DNA of 64,000 bases, from assembly GCF_900111195.1 (NCBI RefSeq), contig NZ_FOGL01000021.1, positions 17,814 to 81,813 on the forward strand, in the 5' to 3' direction. Source of the DNA: Gracilibacillus ureilyticus (GTDB lineage: Bacteria > Bacillota > Bacilli > Bacillales > Amphibacillaceae). This document shows positions 23,790 through 33,228 of this stretch, piece after piece. The translations under genes were made by a program, and so were the position numbers. The stretch's first letter is position 1. Each line of letters starts with the position of its first letter. Under the pieces are notes generated by a model, which searched no databases, had not been told where the DNA came from, and saw only the letters and a list, made by a program, of their open reading frames with translations.

Positions 23790-24278
23790 ATGATGATCGA
23801 TGTTTTCCTACTTATTATCCTAGCAATCTGTGTCATTACAGATTTAAGAAGCAGAAAGATTTACAACAAGGTTGTCTTCCCAGCACTTTTGATAACTTTC
23901 TTCTACCAGTTTGTTACTGGCGGCTGGGAATCACTTAGCCATTCTTTCATTGGCTTTTTGATTGGCTTTTCTCTATTGCTTATTCCCTATTTTCTAGGGG
24001 GTATCGGTGCTGGTGATGTAAAGTTATTAGGGTTAATCGGGGCAATGAAGGGCGGAATGTTTGTGTTTCAGTCATTTATATATATTGCTCTTATCGGAGC
24101 CGTCATTGCTCTCTTTGTTTTATTCATTCGCAGGGATTTTTGGAAATCTATTTATAACTATACTGTGTACAAACAACGGATTAAATCAGGAGTATTAACC
24201 GGCGCTTATCCTTATGGAATAGCAATAGCTGGCGGAGTAGCTGTTCAGATAGTAATGCAGGGAGGTACCCTCCTATGA
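23790..24278 (+). CDS. tadV: Prepilin peptidase TadV/CpaA
   Basis: A 162-residue A24-family aspartic peptidase with about five membrane segments. The two catalytic aspartates lie in ITDLRSRKIYN (near residue 17) and GGIGAGDVKLLG (the GxGD motif). It lacks the N-terminal methylation domain of PilD enzymes, as is usual for TadV. It cleaves the Flp and TadE-like leaders. AAAGG lies 7 nt before the ATG at 23790. The end overlaps tadE by 4 bp. Confidence 0.9.
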   Translation: MMIDVFLLIILAICVITDLRSRKIYNKVVFPALLITFFYQFVTGGWESLSHSFIGFLIGFSLLLIPYFLGGIGAGDVKLLGLIGAMKGGMFVFQSFIYIALIGAVIALFVLFIRRDFWKSIYNYTVYKQRIKSGVLTGAYPYGIAIAGGVAVQIVMQGGTLL

Positions 24279-24658
24279 AAAATATATTTAAAAATGAAAA
24301 TGGTCAGTCATTAGTAGAGTTTGCATTAGTCATCCCGCTCTTTCTTATGATAGTTGTAGGAGTAATTGATTTTGGCGGATTATTTTATACCAATCTGCAA
24401 ATGGAAATGGTAACCCAGGAGGCAACGAGATTAGCGGGGTTAGGCAATGATGATACGACAATTCGTTCCTATGCAGAGGAAAAGTTTCAAGGCAACTCCG
24501 ATAATTTAACTGTCGCCATTACGCCGGATGAAGTCAACAGAAATTCAGGAGAATATGTAACAGTAAAATTATCCTATCCAACGGAATTCCTTAATATATT
24601 AGGAGATTTTGCCATTCCTTATGCGCTGGAATCCAGTTCTACAATTCGGGTGGAGTGA
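24275..24658 (+). CDS. tadE: TadE-like minor pseudopilin
   Basis: A 127-residue protein with the TadE/G opening NENGQSLVEFALVIPLFLM (processing after Gly, conserved Glu), one long N-terminal helix, and an extracytoplasmic domain (NSGEYVTVKLSYPTEF). Translationally coupled to tadV (ATGA) and followed within a few bases by the TadG-like gene. Acts as a minor pilin or assembly factor. Confidence 0.88.
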   Translation: MKNIFKNENGQSLVEFALVIPLFLMIVVGVIDFGGLFYTNLQMEMVTQEATRLAGLGNDDTTIRSYAEEKFQGNSDNLTVAITPDEVNRNSGEYVTVKLSYPTEFLNILGDFAIPYALESSSTIRVE

Positions 24659-24663
24659 AGCAA

Positions 24664-25578
24664 TTGAAAAAATTATTGAGACGCTTATATAAAAATGAAG
24701 ATGGTAATATCCTCCTATTAGCAGCAGCGGCCCTTGGCGGATTGCTCTTCATGACGGGGTTGGTCATCGATGGAGGAAATCTTTTCACGACAAAAAGCCA
24801 TCTGCAGAAAACTGCCAATGCAGCGGCACTTTCGGGAGCACAGGAATTACCTTTATCACAAGAAGCTGTAACTCAAATTGTGAATGATGTATTAAGTTCC
24901 CATAATGAGTCAGAAAGCTTGCAAGAGATCATTTACGAGAATGGTTTTTCAGTAAATGTAGTACTAGAAAAAAATCTCCCACTGTTCTTTTTAGCTTTAT
25001 TCGGAAAAGAATCGATTTCTATTCAAGTAAATGCTAAAGCTGGTTTAAAGGAAATGAGCTCAACAGAAGGTGTAGTACCCTTAGGAATTGATGAATCTAC
25101 TAATCTGGAATATGGAAAATCCTATCCACTAAAAGTAGGCCCTGGAGATTCTGTGGAAGGTTTTTTTGGAATTTTAGCCTTGGAGAAAAAAGGGGCAAAA
25201 GCATATGGCGAAACATTGAAATACGGCTATCAGGAAAAAATCAGCATTGGGGAAACCTTTTTAGTGCAGACCGGTAATATAAGCGGGGCTACCCGGGATG
25301 GTATTCAATATAGAATGGATCGATGCCCATATCCGGAAGGTCAGTTTCATCATCGAGATTGTGCGAGGGTCATATCCATAATTGTTTATAAACCATCCAT
25401 CGATAAAAGTACAGTTGAAGTGACTGGTTTTGCTTACTTTTATATTACAGAGAATTTAAATAGCAAAGGTGAAATAAACGGAATTTTTATCAAACGGACA
25501 GGCTCAGGCACTGCTGGTGATGTAAATGGGAAGACACCTGCAGACAGGGGTGCCTATGTTGTTACATTAATGGAATAA
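24664..25578 (+). CDS. TadG-like pilus assembly protein
   Basis: A 304-residue protein. The N-terminal segment NEDGNILLLAAAALGGLLFMTGLVIDGGNLF and the following HLQKTANAAALSGAQEL are characteristic of TadG-type proteins; no full von Willebrand domain is obvious. It is anchored by the first helix with the rest outside the membrane. Two Cys (in RCPYPEG and RDCARV) could form a disulfide. The TTG at 24664 after GGAG is preferred to the GTG at 24655. Part of the tad operon. Confidence 0.82.
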   Translation: MKKLLRRLYKNEDGNILLLAAAALGGLLFMTGLVIDGGNLFTTKSHLQKTANAAALSGAQELPLSQEAVTQIVNDVLSSHNESESLQEIIYENGFSVNVVLEKNLPLFFLALFGKESISIQVNAKAGLKEMSSTEGVVPLGIDESTNLEYGKSYPLKVGPGDSVEGFFGILALEKKGAKAYGETLKYGYQEKISIGETFLVQTGNISGATRDGIQYRMDRCPYPEGQFHHRDCARVISIIVYKPSIDKSTVEVTGFAYFYITENLNSKGEINGIFIKRTGSGTAGDVNGKTPADRGAYVVTLME

Positions 25579-25592
25579 GGTTGTGAAAAAAG

Positions 25593-26504
25593 ATGAAACC
25601 AAAAAAACTAATATTACTAGCTGTTCTTTCAGGTTTAATTACCACGTTTTTATTTTATTTATTTATCAATCAATCGAGCACTGCTTCCGTATCGGAAACA
25701 GAAGTAATAAAGAAAGTTCAAGTTGTTGTGGCGAGAGAAGATATTTCGATTAACCAGAAAATAACGGATGATCAGATCACACTAAAAGAGATACCGGAAG
25801 ACCAGGCTCACAGTAATGCAGTTGTGAGTATGGAGCAGGTCGCTGGTTACTATGCTACTTCAGATATTAAACAAGGTGAAGTGATTATGAATCACCGTGT
25901 TCAATTAATGGAAGAAGAAAAAGAAGTAGTTTCTAAAAAAATACAGGAAGGTTATCGTGCCGTCTCTGTGCAGGTGGACTACGTAACAGGGATATCCAAT
26001 CTCATCCAGCCAGGCGACTATGTCGATGTAGTTTTAAGCACTCTGGAACCAGTTACTACAGATATGATTCTCGAGCGCATGCATGTATTAGCTGTTGGAG
26101 AACGGATGGTTGAGCAAAAAACAGATGGAACAGAAGAGTACTATCAGGCAGTAACGTTAGAATTAACGCAAGAAGATACAGTAAAAGTTATTGATTCCAG
26201 TAAAAAAGGCGTATTACAACTGGCTTTGTACAGTAAATCGGAACCGATTGAAGAAGTTATTGAAGTGAACACCCCTAATGAAAAACCAAATGAAACGGAT
26301 AAAGCCGTTAGCGCTGCTGCCAAGTCGCATGTAAGAACTGCACCGAATATGAAAGCATCCGTTCTTACGATTGTTGACAAGGGGACTGTACTTAAAGTGA
26401 CAGATGAACAGGTAACAGAGAATATAACATGGTACGAAGTGGAAACACCTGATCAGACAAAAGGTTGGATAAGCGGCCGCATTATCAAGTTTATAGAAGA
26501 TTAA
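25593..26504 (+). CDS. cpaB: CpaB/RcpC pilus assembly protein with C-terminal SH3 domain
   Basis: A 303-residue protein. One N-terminal membrane helix (LILLAVLSGLITTFLFYLF) is followed by a SAF domain (about 45-115, VVVAREDISINQKITDDQIT) and the RcpC-like domain (about 120-215, GYRAVSVQVDYVTGISNLIQ, PGDYVDVVLS). After a linker comes a bacterial SH3 domain (about 240-303, SHVRTAPNMKASVLTIVDKG, WYEVETPDQTKGWISG). In diderms RcpC works with the outer-membrane secretin. No secretin exists here, and the SH3 domain probably binds the cell wall instead (inferred). Within the tad operon. Confidence 0.87.
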   Translation: MKPKKLILLAVLSGLITTFLFYLFINQSSTASVSETEVIKKVQVVVAREDISINQKITDDQITLKEIPEDQAHSNAVVSMEQVAGYYATSDIKQGEVIMNHRVQLMEEEKEVVSKKIQEGYRAVSVQVDYVTGISNLIQPGDYVDVVLSTLEPVTTDMILERMHVLAVGERMVEQKTDGTEEYYQAVTLELTQEDTVKVIDSSKKGVLQLALYSKSEPIEEVIEVNTPNEKPNETDKAVSAAAKSHVRTAPNMKASVLTIVDKGTVLKVTDEQVTENITWYEVETPDQTKGWISGRIIKFIED

Positions 26505-26523
26505 TAGAAAGCAGGGGTTGCAG

Positions 26524-27330
26524 TTGGAAAAAAAAGCGAAATTGATTGTCGTATGCAGTCCAGTTGGTGGTGTCGGAAAAACAATGCTTGCTGTAAATCT
26601 AGCTGTGACAATGGCGACTAAAGGAGAAAAGGTTTCTATTATCGATGGTGATTTGCAATTTGGGGATGTGGCCATGTCATTAAACATGAAACCGAAAGAA
26701 ACATTAAGAGAACTGGCAGAAAACGATCGTGCGGAAAACGCCGCCTTTTATTTTGCCAAACACGAATCAGGTCTTAATGTACTACCAGCACCTGACAGAC
26801 CTGAATATGCAGAAATCATCACACCTGCCTTTTTCGATGAAACCGTTCTTGCCTTACAGGATAAATCTGACCTTTTAATAATTGATACAGCTGCAGGTTT
26901 AAATGAACTTAATCTGGAGTTAATGGATAAGGCAGACAAAATTATCGTTGTGGCTACTCCAGCAATGCATGTACTTAAGAATACAAAATTAATGCTGGAA
27001 ACATTGCAGGCGCTGGGGCTGAAAGAAAAACTAACATTGATCGTTAACAGGTCCAGTATGTCGACTGCTGTTAAATTAAGCCGGATTCCCGACTTAACGG
27101 AAATGGAATCAGTATTTTATCTTCCCGCTGATGAAAAGCATGTAAATGAATCGATGGATACCGGAATACCACTTATCAGTAAATATCCTAAACTGGAAGT
27201 AACAAAAAAGCTGAAAGAGCTCACCGATACATTTTTGGAGGGATCAAACCCGAAGCATGAAAAGAAGAATTCTCTCTTTCATTATATGACTAAAGTCATC
27301 CCGGGAAAATTGGAAGGTGAAAATAGATGA
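26524..27330 (+). CDS. CpaE/TadZ-type MinD-like ATPase
   Basis: A 268-residue P-loop ATPase of the MinD/ParA group. Deviant Walker A is SPVGGVGKTMLAVNLA, the switch region is IIDGDLQFGDV and Walker B is DLLIIDTAAG. It localises the Tad secretion machine. The receiver-like N-terminal domain of longer CpaE proteins is missing, so this is the short form. The TTG at 26524 follows AGGGG at 6 nt; 26518 would be too close. The stop overlaps tadA (ATGA). Confidence 0.87.
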   Translation: MEKKAKLIVVCSPVGGVGKTMLAVNLAVTMATKGEKVSIIDGDLQFGDVAMSLNMKPKETLRELAENDRAENAAFYFAKHESGLNVLPAPDRPEYAEIITPAFFDETVLALQDKSDLLIIDTAAGLNELNLELMDKADKIIVVATPAMHVLKNTKLMLETLQALGLKEKLTLIVNRSSMSTAVKLSRIPDLTEMESVFYLPADEKHVNESMDTGIPLISKYPKLEVTKKLKELTDTFLEGSNPKHEKKNSLFHYMTKVIPGKLEGENR

Positions 27331-28739
27331 GTTTGTTAGAAAGATTGCAATCAAAAAATCAAAATATTATTGAAACGGTAACAGCAGATGACCTATCCGC
27401 AGCAAAAGTATCTACTGTGGAAACCGTCTCTAAACCAAAAAGCAAACCTGCATCAGCAGCTAATAAGAAAAACGCCGGGGAAAATCAGGAAACAGAATAC
27501 CGTGAATTAAAAAACCTTATCTATAAATATATCCTTCGTGAGCGAAAAGATGAAGACGTAGAAGCAATCATAGCTGACTTAGATAACATCATTCAAGAGA
27601 TTCTGGAAGAGAATGAAGGATTTAACACATTAAAAGACTGGAAATCAATTATCGAGGAAATCACGAATGATTTAACCGGTTACGGGCCAATTAATCCTTT
27701 ATTAAATGATGAGAGTGTATCAGAAGTTATGGTTAACGGGCCATTCCAAGTATATGCAGAGCGAAATGGAAAACTGCAACTAACGGATATAACCTTTCGG
27801 GATAACGATCATGTAATGACAGTCCTGGAAAAGATCGTTGCCCCCCTCGGGAGAAGAATTGATGAAAGCAGTCCAATGGTTGATGCAAGGCTGCAAGACG
27901 GTTCAAGAGTAAATGCGATTATTCCGCCTTTAGCCTTAAAAGGACCAACTATTACAATCCGAAAATTCTCTAAAGATCCCTTCACAGTCCGAGATCTAAT
28001 TCAGTTTGGAACAATGACTGAAGAAATGGCCGAATTTTTGAAAGCTTGTGTGGAAGCAAAATTAAATATGTTTGTAAGTGGCGGTACTGGATCTGGTAAG
28101 ACAACGACCTTAAACGTCCTTTCCTCCTTCATTTCCAATGAAGACCGGATTGTGACAATCGAAGATGCAGCTGAACTTCAATTAGGCCAGGAGCATGTAG
28201 TTTCATTAGAAACGCGCCCGCCAAATATTGAAGGAAAAGGTGCTATTTCCATTCGTGACCTTGTTCGTAACTCCCTCCGTATGCGCCCTGAGCGAATTGT
28301 CATTGGAGAGGTACGTGGCGGAGAAGCATTGGACATGCTTCAGGCAATGAATACAGGACATGATGGCTCATTAGCTACAGGACATGCCAACAGTCCGCGT
28401 GATATGATTGCCAGACTCGAAACAATGGTGTTAATGGCAGGAATGGAGCTTCCGGTGAAAGCGATTCGTGAACAGATTGCCGGAGCATTAGATGTAATTG
28501 TACAGCAGTCCCGATTAAAGGACGGGTCTAGAAGAATCACAAATATTACAGAAGTCCAGGGCATGGAAGGTGATGTAATAGTTTTGCAGGATATCTTCAC
28601 CTTTAAACAATTTGGTGTAGCCGAAAATGGAAGAATTATAGGGAAACTGTTACCGACAGGCATTCGTCCGAAGTTCTATGAAAAAATGGAAAGCGAAGGG
28701 ATTTATCTGCCGGCTTCTATCTTTGCGGAAAAGGAGTAA
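27327..28739 (+). CDS. tadA: Tad secretion ATPase TadA/CpaF
   Basis: A 470-residue hexameric type II/IV secretion ATPase that powers Flp pilus assembly. A variable N-terminus (1-60) is followed by the N-terminal domain ([20 protein letters not shown]), Walker [20 protein letters not shown], the Asp box [10 protein letters not shown], Walker [17 protein letters not shown] and the His box [15 protein letters not shown]. All catalytic motifs are intact. Coupled to the preceding ATPase and followed by tadB within 7 bp. Confidence 0.95.
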   Translation: MSLLERLQSKNQNIIETVTADDLSAAKVSTVETVSKPKSKPASAANKKNAGENQETEYRELKNLIYKYILRERKDEDVEAIIADLDNIIQEILEENEGFNTLKDWKSIIEEITNDLTGYGPINPLLNDESVSEVMVNGPFQVYAERNGKLQLTDITFRDNDHVMTVLEKIVAPLGRRIDESSPMVDARLQDGSRVNAIIPPLALKGPTITIRKFSKDPFTVRDLIQFGTMTEEMAEFLKACVEAKLNMFVSGGTGSGKTTTLNVLSSFISNEDRIVTIEDAAELQLGQEHVVSLETRPPNIEGKGAISIRDLVRNSLRMRPERIVIGEVRGGEALDMLQAMNTGHDGSLATGHANSPRDMIARLETMVLMAGMELPVKAIREQIAGALDVIVQQSRLKDGSRRITNITEVQGMEGDVIVLQDIFTFKQFGVAENGRIIGKLLPTGIRPKFYEKMESEGIYLPASIFAEKE

Positions 28740-28746
28740 TTAAGCT

Positions 28747-29670
28747 ATGAAATTATTCTTCTATTTATCCTTGTTTGCCACAGTCTTTCTCACTTTAATT
28801 ATCATATTAACGTTGAATAGAAAATCAAATGAGGATATGGGCAAATCATCCTCGTTGTTACAACTGTTAAAAAGCTGGAATAGCCAATTAAAGTCCCTTC
28901 TGATGAGTAAAAAAAGACCGAAAAAAAAGAATGAGAAACTTGCTAACCGGATAAATGTTGCGGGATTACCAATAAAACCAGAAGAATTAATCGCATTCCA
29001 ATGGATGAGTGCGTTGATCACTGCAGGAATTCTTTATCTTTTAACCAGCCATATTATCTTAGCTCTTGCAGGTTTAATCACTGGCTATGCTATTCCTCAC
29101 ATCTGGTTAAGGAAAAAAGAACAAAAAAGAGTTAAGCAATTTAATGAAGATCTGCCTAACATGCTAACTTCTATTATTAGCTCATTAAGAGCGGGGTTCA
29201 GTTTTGTTCAATCATTACAGCTTGTGGCAAAAGAAGCGAATTCGCCAATTAAAGAAGAGGTGGAAATATTGCTGAAATCAATGCAGTATGGCACGAGCCT
29301 CGAGGATGCGATGCTGGAATGGAAAAATCGAATTCCTAGTAATGATCTAAGTCTGCTGGTAGAGGCAATATTAATCCAAAGACAGGTAGGAGGAAACCTC
29401 GCCTACTTATTAGAGAAAATCGTCGAAACGACCAGGGAAAGAAAAAAACTCCAAAACCAAGTAAAATCTTTAACTGCACAGGGAAAATTATCAGGGATTG
29501 TAATCAGCGCCCTCCCTGTTGCGTTAGGTGTAATCATTTATATTATTAATCCGGAATATATTATGACTCTGTTTTACAATCCAATTGGGCGAATCCTCGT
29601 AGGAGCCGCTTTAATTGGAGCAATCATTGGATTTATTTCTGTCCGGAAAATTACAACGATAGAGGTGTAA
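28747..29670 (+). CDS. tadB: Tad membrane platform protein TadB
   Basis: A 307-residue GspF/T2SSF-type membrane protein. An N-terminal helix and a basic linker (KKRPKKKNEKLANRI) lead to two membrane helices near 95-130. The cytoplasmic T2SSF domain (LPNMLTSIISSLRAGFSFVQ, GGNLAYLLEKIVETTRERKK) and two C-terminal helices follow. With TadC it forms the inner-membrane platform beneath the pilus. tadC begins 2 bp after its stop. Confidence 0.92.
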   Translation: MKLFFYLSLFATVFLTLIIILTLNRKSNEDMGKSSSLLQLLKSWNSQLKSLLMSKKRPKKKNEKLANRINVAGLPIKPEELIAFQWMSALITAGILYLLTSHIILALAGLITGYAIPHIWLRKKEQKRVKQFNEDLPNMLTSIISSLRAGFSFVQSLQLVAKEANSPIKEEVEILLKSMQYGTSLEDAMLEWKNRIPSNDLSLLVEAILIQRQVGGNLAYLLEKIVETTRERKKLQNQVKSLTAQGKLSGIVISALPVALGVIIYIINPEYIMTLFYNPIGRILVGAALIGAIIGFISVRKITTIEV

Positions 29671-29672
29671 TA

Positions 29673-30587
29673 ATGATCGTATTAATTAGCAGTTTCTTTT
29701 TGTTTATCAGTTTGTTATCCTACATCCTTCTTATCCTGTTAACTTCGCGAACGAGCCATGTTGAAAGTAGATTGGAAGCATATTTTGCTCCGCAAATTCC
29801 GGCAGGCTCTGTGGACTTGGAAGAAGAGACAACATTTATGAAACGAGTTGTCTCCCCTTTTTGGGAAAATCTTCAGAAAAAGTTCATAAAAAGGATAGGA
29901 AAAGAAGAAGCTAACAAGCTGGAAACTCTGCTGTTGCAGGCTGGTCAGCCATTTCAGCTCAATCCTGTTAAATTTAAATTAGTCCAATTTTTTACTGGTA
30001 TCATTTTACCCGTAACAGGCGGCGGTTATGCTTTATTACTAGGATTATCGTTTAATATTCTCTTGTTAATTGTCGTTATTTCTATCGGAATTGCTGCCAT
30101 TTTACCGAAACGGTTATTAAGAGCAAAAGCAGAAAAACGCAGTAAGGAAGCTGTTAAGGAAATGCCAGATTTACTGGATTTGCTAACAATCAGCTTAGAA
30201 GCCGGTCTGGGATTTGACGCTGCATTACATCAGGTTGTTTCAAAAAAAGATGGAATACTTGCGGAAGAATTCAAAACCGTCTTAGAAGAAATGCGATTGG
30301 GTAAAACAAGAAAAGAAGCATTAATTGGACTTTCCGACAGAGTGGTTTCTGAAGATGTGAGAGCATTTGTCTCCAGTATTATTCAGGCAGAAAAACTCGG
30401 CGTAGGCATGGTATCCGTATTGAGGGTCCAAACAGAAGACCTGCGAGTTACGAGAAAACAAAAAGCAGAAGAAAAGGCTATGAAGGCTCCAATTAAAATG
30501 ATGTTCCCTTTAGTTTTATTTATATTCCCAACATTATTTATCATTCTTTTAGGACCTGCTATCCTTCAATTGATGGAAAATTTTTAA
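29673..30587 (+). CDS. tadC: Tad membrane platform protein TadC
   Basis: A 304-residue T2SSF-domain protein: an N-terminal helix, a paired helix region near 110-150, then MPDLLDLLTISLEAGLGFDA and RVQTEDLRVTRKQKAEEKAM, typical of TadC, and a final helix. It is the last gene of the pilus operon and is followed directly by a strong terminator. Confidence 0.92.
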   Translation: MIVLISSFFLFISLLSYILLILLTSRTSHVESRLEAYFAPQIPAGSVDLEEETTFMKRVVSPFWENLQKKFIKRIGKEEANKLETLLLQAGQPFQLNPVKFKLVQFFTGIILPVTGGGYALLLGLSFNILLLIVVISIGIAAILPKRLLRAKAEKRSKEAVKEMPDLLDLLTISLEAGLGFDAALHQVVSKKDGILAEEFKTVLEEMRLGKTRKEALIGLSDRVVSEDVRAFVSSIIQAEKLGVGMVSVLRVQTEDLRVTRKQKAEEKAMKAPIKMMFPLVLFIFPTLFIILLGPAILQLMENF

Positions 30588-30588
30588 T

Positions 30589-30619
30589 GTCACGTGCTGT
30601 ATTGGCACGTGGCTTTTTG
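30589..30619 (+). terminator. Terminator of the tad operon
   Basis: GTCACGTGC pairs with GCACGTGGC (one G-T) and is followed by TTTTTG. Confidence 0.85.
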
Positions 30620-30773
30620 TAGTATTTACTCCCTAAACAATTAAGAAAGAGCATAACAAAATATTAATTCCCCTCCAATTTCCTTAACATAGTTAATATT
30701 ATAGTTAATTAAATAACTTTTTTATGTTTTTAGTTAACTTTATCATCATCCTATGTTAAAATCACCCATATAA

Positions 30774-30787
30774 AGAATGCGCTTACA
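30774..30787. promoter_or_regulatory. cre-like site upstream of the arabinanase gene
   Basis: AGAATGCGCTTACA matches the common Bacillus cre form TGAAAGCGCTTACA at 12 of 14 positions. It lies 36 bp upstream of the start, so carbon catabolite repression by CcpA is likely. Confidence 0.55.
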
Positions 30788-30822
30788 TTATGTGTCGGTG
30801 TATTCAAATGGAAAAGGAGCTG

Positions 30823-31791
30823 ATGAGAATTAAGTTAAAAATCTGTTGGAAGGTAGTCTTTTTTGTTCTCGTTTTTATTGGCGCAGGAGGTGCTTCTGTC
30901 TCAGCTGCATTTTGGGAAATGGATGAACACCCTATGATTCACGATCCTTCGATGATTAAAGAAGGTAACACATGGTGGACATTTGGTACAGGTGAAGTTG
31001 ACAAAAATGGTATACGTGTCATTTACTCACAAGATGGACGGAACTGGAATGAAGCTCCAGTTATTTTCCCTCAGCCTTTGAACTGGTGGAGTCAATATGT
31101 ACCTAATCATACAAGTGCTCAATGGGCTCCGGACATTCAATATTTTAACGGGCGCTACTGGCTGTATTACTCTGTCTCTTCTTTTGGTTCCAATCAGTCT
31201 CTCATAGGGCTATTATCGACAGAAAGTATTGCATCAGGAAACTGGAGAGATGATGGACTTGTCGCTCGTTCGACAACCAATGACAATTATAACGCAATTG
31301 ATGGGGACTTAGTTATTGATGAACATGGCCAGCCATGGTTATCGTACGGCTCTTACTGGAGCGGTATAAAATTAACGAAACTGGATGCCCAGACGATGAA
31401 GCCTACTGGCCAGACTTATTCCATCGCTGCCAGACCAGATCATCCAGATGGTGCAATTGAAGCACCAAGTATTACGTATAAAGATGGTTACTACTATTTA
31501 TTCGTTTCATTTGATAAATGCTGTGATGGTTTAAACAGTACGTATAAAGTAGCTGTTGGCCGTTCAACAGACATAACCGGACCATATTTGGACAAGTCAG
31601 GAAACAATATGCTGTACGGTGGGGGTACAATTTTTGATACAGGTAATGATAAATGGGTCGCTCCAGGCCATCAGGATATACTGAACAATAATATCTTTGT
31701 TCGGCATGCTTATGACGCTGACCGAAACGGCCTGCCAAGCCTGTTAATCAATGATTTGTATTGGGACAGTCAGGGATGGCCAACATATTAA
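30823..31791 (+). CDS. abnA: Secreted arabinan endo-1,5-alpha-L-arabinanase (GH43)
   Basis: A 322-residue secreted five-blade propeller enzyme that cuts the 1,5-arabinan backbone of pectin side chains. A signal peptide (ICWKVVFFVLVFIGAGGASV, cleavage near ASVSA-A) is followed by the catalytic base in MIHDPSM (Asp41), the middle Asp in NAIDGDLVID and the general acid Glu in DGAIEAPSITY. AQWAPDIQYFNGRYWLYYS is the usual arabinanase signature. The start is ATG 30823, with AAAAGG just upstream. Products would suit the GH43/LacY unit at the left end of the window. Confidence 0.92.
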   Translation: MRIKLKICWKVVFFVLVFIGAGGASVSAAFWEMDEHPMIHDPSMIKEGNTWWTFGTGEVDKNGIRVIYSQDGRNWNEAPVIFPQPLNWWSQYVPNHTSAQWAPDIQYFNGRYWLYYSVSSFGSNQSLIGLLSTESIASGNWRDDGLVARSTTNDNYNAIDGDLVIDEHGQPWLSYGSYWSGIKLTKLDAQTMKPTGQTYSIAARPDHPDGAIEAPSITYKDGYYYLFVSFDKCCDGLNSTYKVAVGRSTDITGPYLDKSGNNMLYGGGTIFDTGNDKWVAPGHQDILNNNIFVRHAYDADRNGLPSLLINDLYWDSQGWPTY

Positions 31792-31870
31792 GCAATTTTT
31801 ATTAAAAAACAAATACATTTATGCACGGGGAAGATCTTTAAAATAAGCATAAGCAATGACGGTAAACTCG

Positions 31871-31914
31871 AACGGTTCTCCATTGTTTCACATGAAACAA
31901 GAGAGCCGTTTTTC
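31871..31914. terminator. Hairpin terminator between abnA and the replication-protein gene
   Basis: AACGGTTCTC pairs with GAGAGCCGTT (one G-T), enclosing TTGTTTCA-CA-TGAAACAA, followed by TTTC. Placed between convergent genes. Confidence 0.75.
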
Positions 31915-31924
31915 ATTCCCTTCT

Positions 31925-32941
31925 TCACCCCTGATTCGCTAAATACTCTGATAACATACGGTCAGATTCTGCAGCGATTTTATCTTTTTCCTCCTGTGAA
32001 AGTTCCGGCTTCTTTTGTATATTCTCCCTTCGATGTGCTGCATACCAGTCTGGTACAATATTTCTCTTTGTCTGGTGCCGCTGACTTTTCTGCTTTTTGG
32101 AGTGGAACTGTTTTTCATACTGTCTGGCCGCTTCTATTGTTGTTATCCCTGCACCTTTCCAGTTAAACAGAACGCTTTCGATATACTTCACCCCTTTCGC
32201 CTCTCGTTTGGCTGCGATTTTCATAGCTGCAAGCAATAAATCATAACCAAATTTGTCATACCATTGTTTAATTAATTCAACATTGAAGGGAGAATCTGAT
32301 ATTCCCTTTTGTAAATTACTCCGGTAAAAATGGATCACCTCAAGGAATGGGGCATTATTATTATATTCTTTTTTGTCTTTCATCTTTAATGTCTTTAAAT
32401 ATGTATTTACGGAGGCTGGGTACTTTGCGCTAACTGGGTTCTGGTGGTTTTTCGGTAAGTGTTTTACGAAGGTGAAGGTTCGCGTTTTACTTACCTTTTT
32501 CTGCGGGTCAGTCAGTAATTTACGAACCTTAATATTACTAGCAGTTCGTGTTTTACGAACTTCCTTTGCAGAAACCCTGCGCTTGATATTGATATGAATC
32601 AATTGATCAAATTGATCCCCATCCCATTTTGTTTGCGGAGTGATCTGCCACTTGTGATAGTCCTTATTTATCGCGAATACCATCATTTCTTCATCCCAGT
32701 TTAATACAGCACACTCTGTGAGAAATTTTAGTTCCTTTCGAACATCCTGCTTATGCAGACCAGCCAGTTCAAACATTTTCAGTGTCGGGATAACGCAATC
32801 GCTTTGACCTGTACCATACGATAGCCGCCAGATAAAAGAGATGATATTCAATTGTCTTTTGGAAAAATTCCGTCGTAACAATTCATTCCACAGGTCATTA
32901 GCGATACGGATATACCCTTTCTTTAATTCCGGGTTTGCCAT
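31925..32941 (-). CDS. Phage-type replication protein (RepO-like N-terminus, DnaD-like C-terminus)
   Basis: A 338-residue protein. The N-terminal 110 residues form a phage replication-O-type winged helix (KKGYIRIANDLWNELLRRNF, IWRLSYGTGQSDCVIPTLKM). A Lys/Arg-rich linker follows, then a DnaD/DnaB_2-like helical domain (about 200-270, YDLLLAAMKIAAKREAKGVK, SVLFNWKGAGI). Such proteins load helicase on phage or plasmid origins. The ATG at 32941 is preferred (GAGGTGAATGAA). No other phage gene is nearby, so it is a relic or a domesticated copy. Confidence 0.8.
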   Translation of the reverse strand: MANPELKKGYIRIANDLWNELLRRNFSKRQLNIISFIWRLSYGTGQSDCVIPTLKMFELAGLHKQDVRKELKFLTECAVLNWDEEMMVFAINKDYHKWQITPQTKWDGDQFDQLIHINIKRRVSAKEVRKTRTASNIKVRKLLTDPQKKVSKTRTFTFVKHLPKNHQNPVSAKYPASVNTYLKTLKMKDKKEYNNNAPFLEVIHFYRSNLQKGISDSPFNVELIKQWYDKFGYDLLLAAMKIAAKREAKGVKYIESVLFNWKGAGITTIEAARQYEKQFHSKKQKSQRHQTKRNIVPDWYAAHRRENIQKKPELSQEEKDKIAAESDRMLSEYLANQG

Positions 32942-33012
32942 TTCATTCACCTCATCCTTTTTATTGGAAATCTTATACACTAGGATAGAGGAAATATTGC
33001 CGGATGCACCTT

Positions 33013-33115
33013 TCCGTACTTAAGTCCGCCCCCTTAAAAGTATGGGAAATTGTCATAAAACTCCGAGTTTTGTGCAGAAAAGTCCGAGTTTTTTACCCTT
33101 TTATATAAGTACGGA
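33013..33115. repeat. Direct and inverted repeats upstream of the replication-protein gene
   Basis: TCCGTACTTA (33013-33022) is inverted as TAAGTACGGA (33106-33115). Between them TCCGAGTTTT occurs at 33062-33071 and 33083-33092, 21 bp apart, and AAGTCCG occurs at 33022 and 33081. Spacing near two helical turns suggests iterons or an operator for the adjacent replication protein. Confidence 0.55.
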
Positions 33116-33228
33116 CAAAATATTTCTCGGCCCTGATATTGTGAGATAATTACTGGGATAAAAGTTGGTTTTAGGGAGGGGTACATTAAGATTCAGAGAT
33201 TACCTCGCAAACAGGGAATGATTATGCC

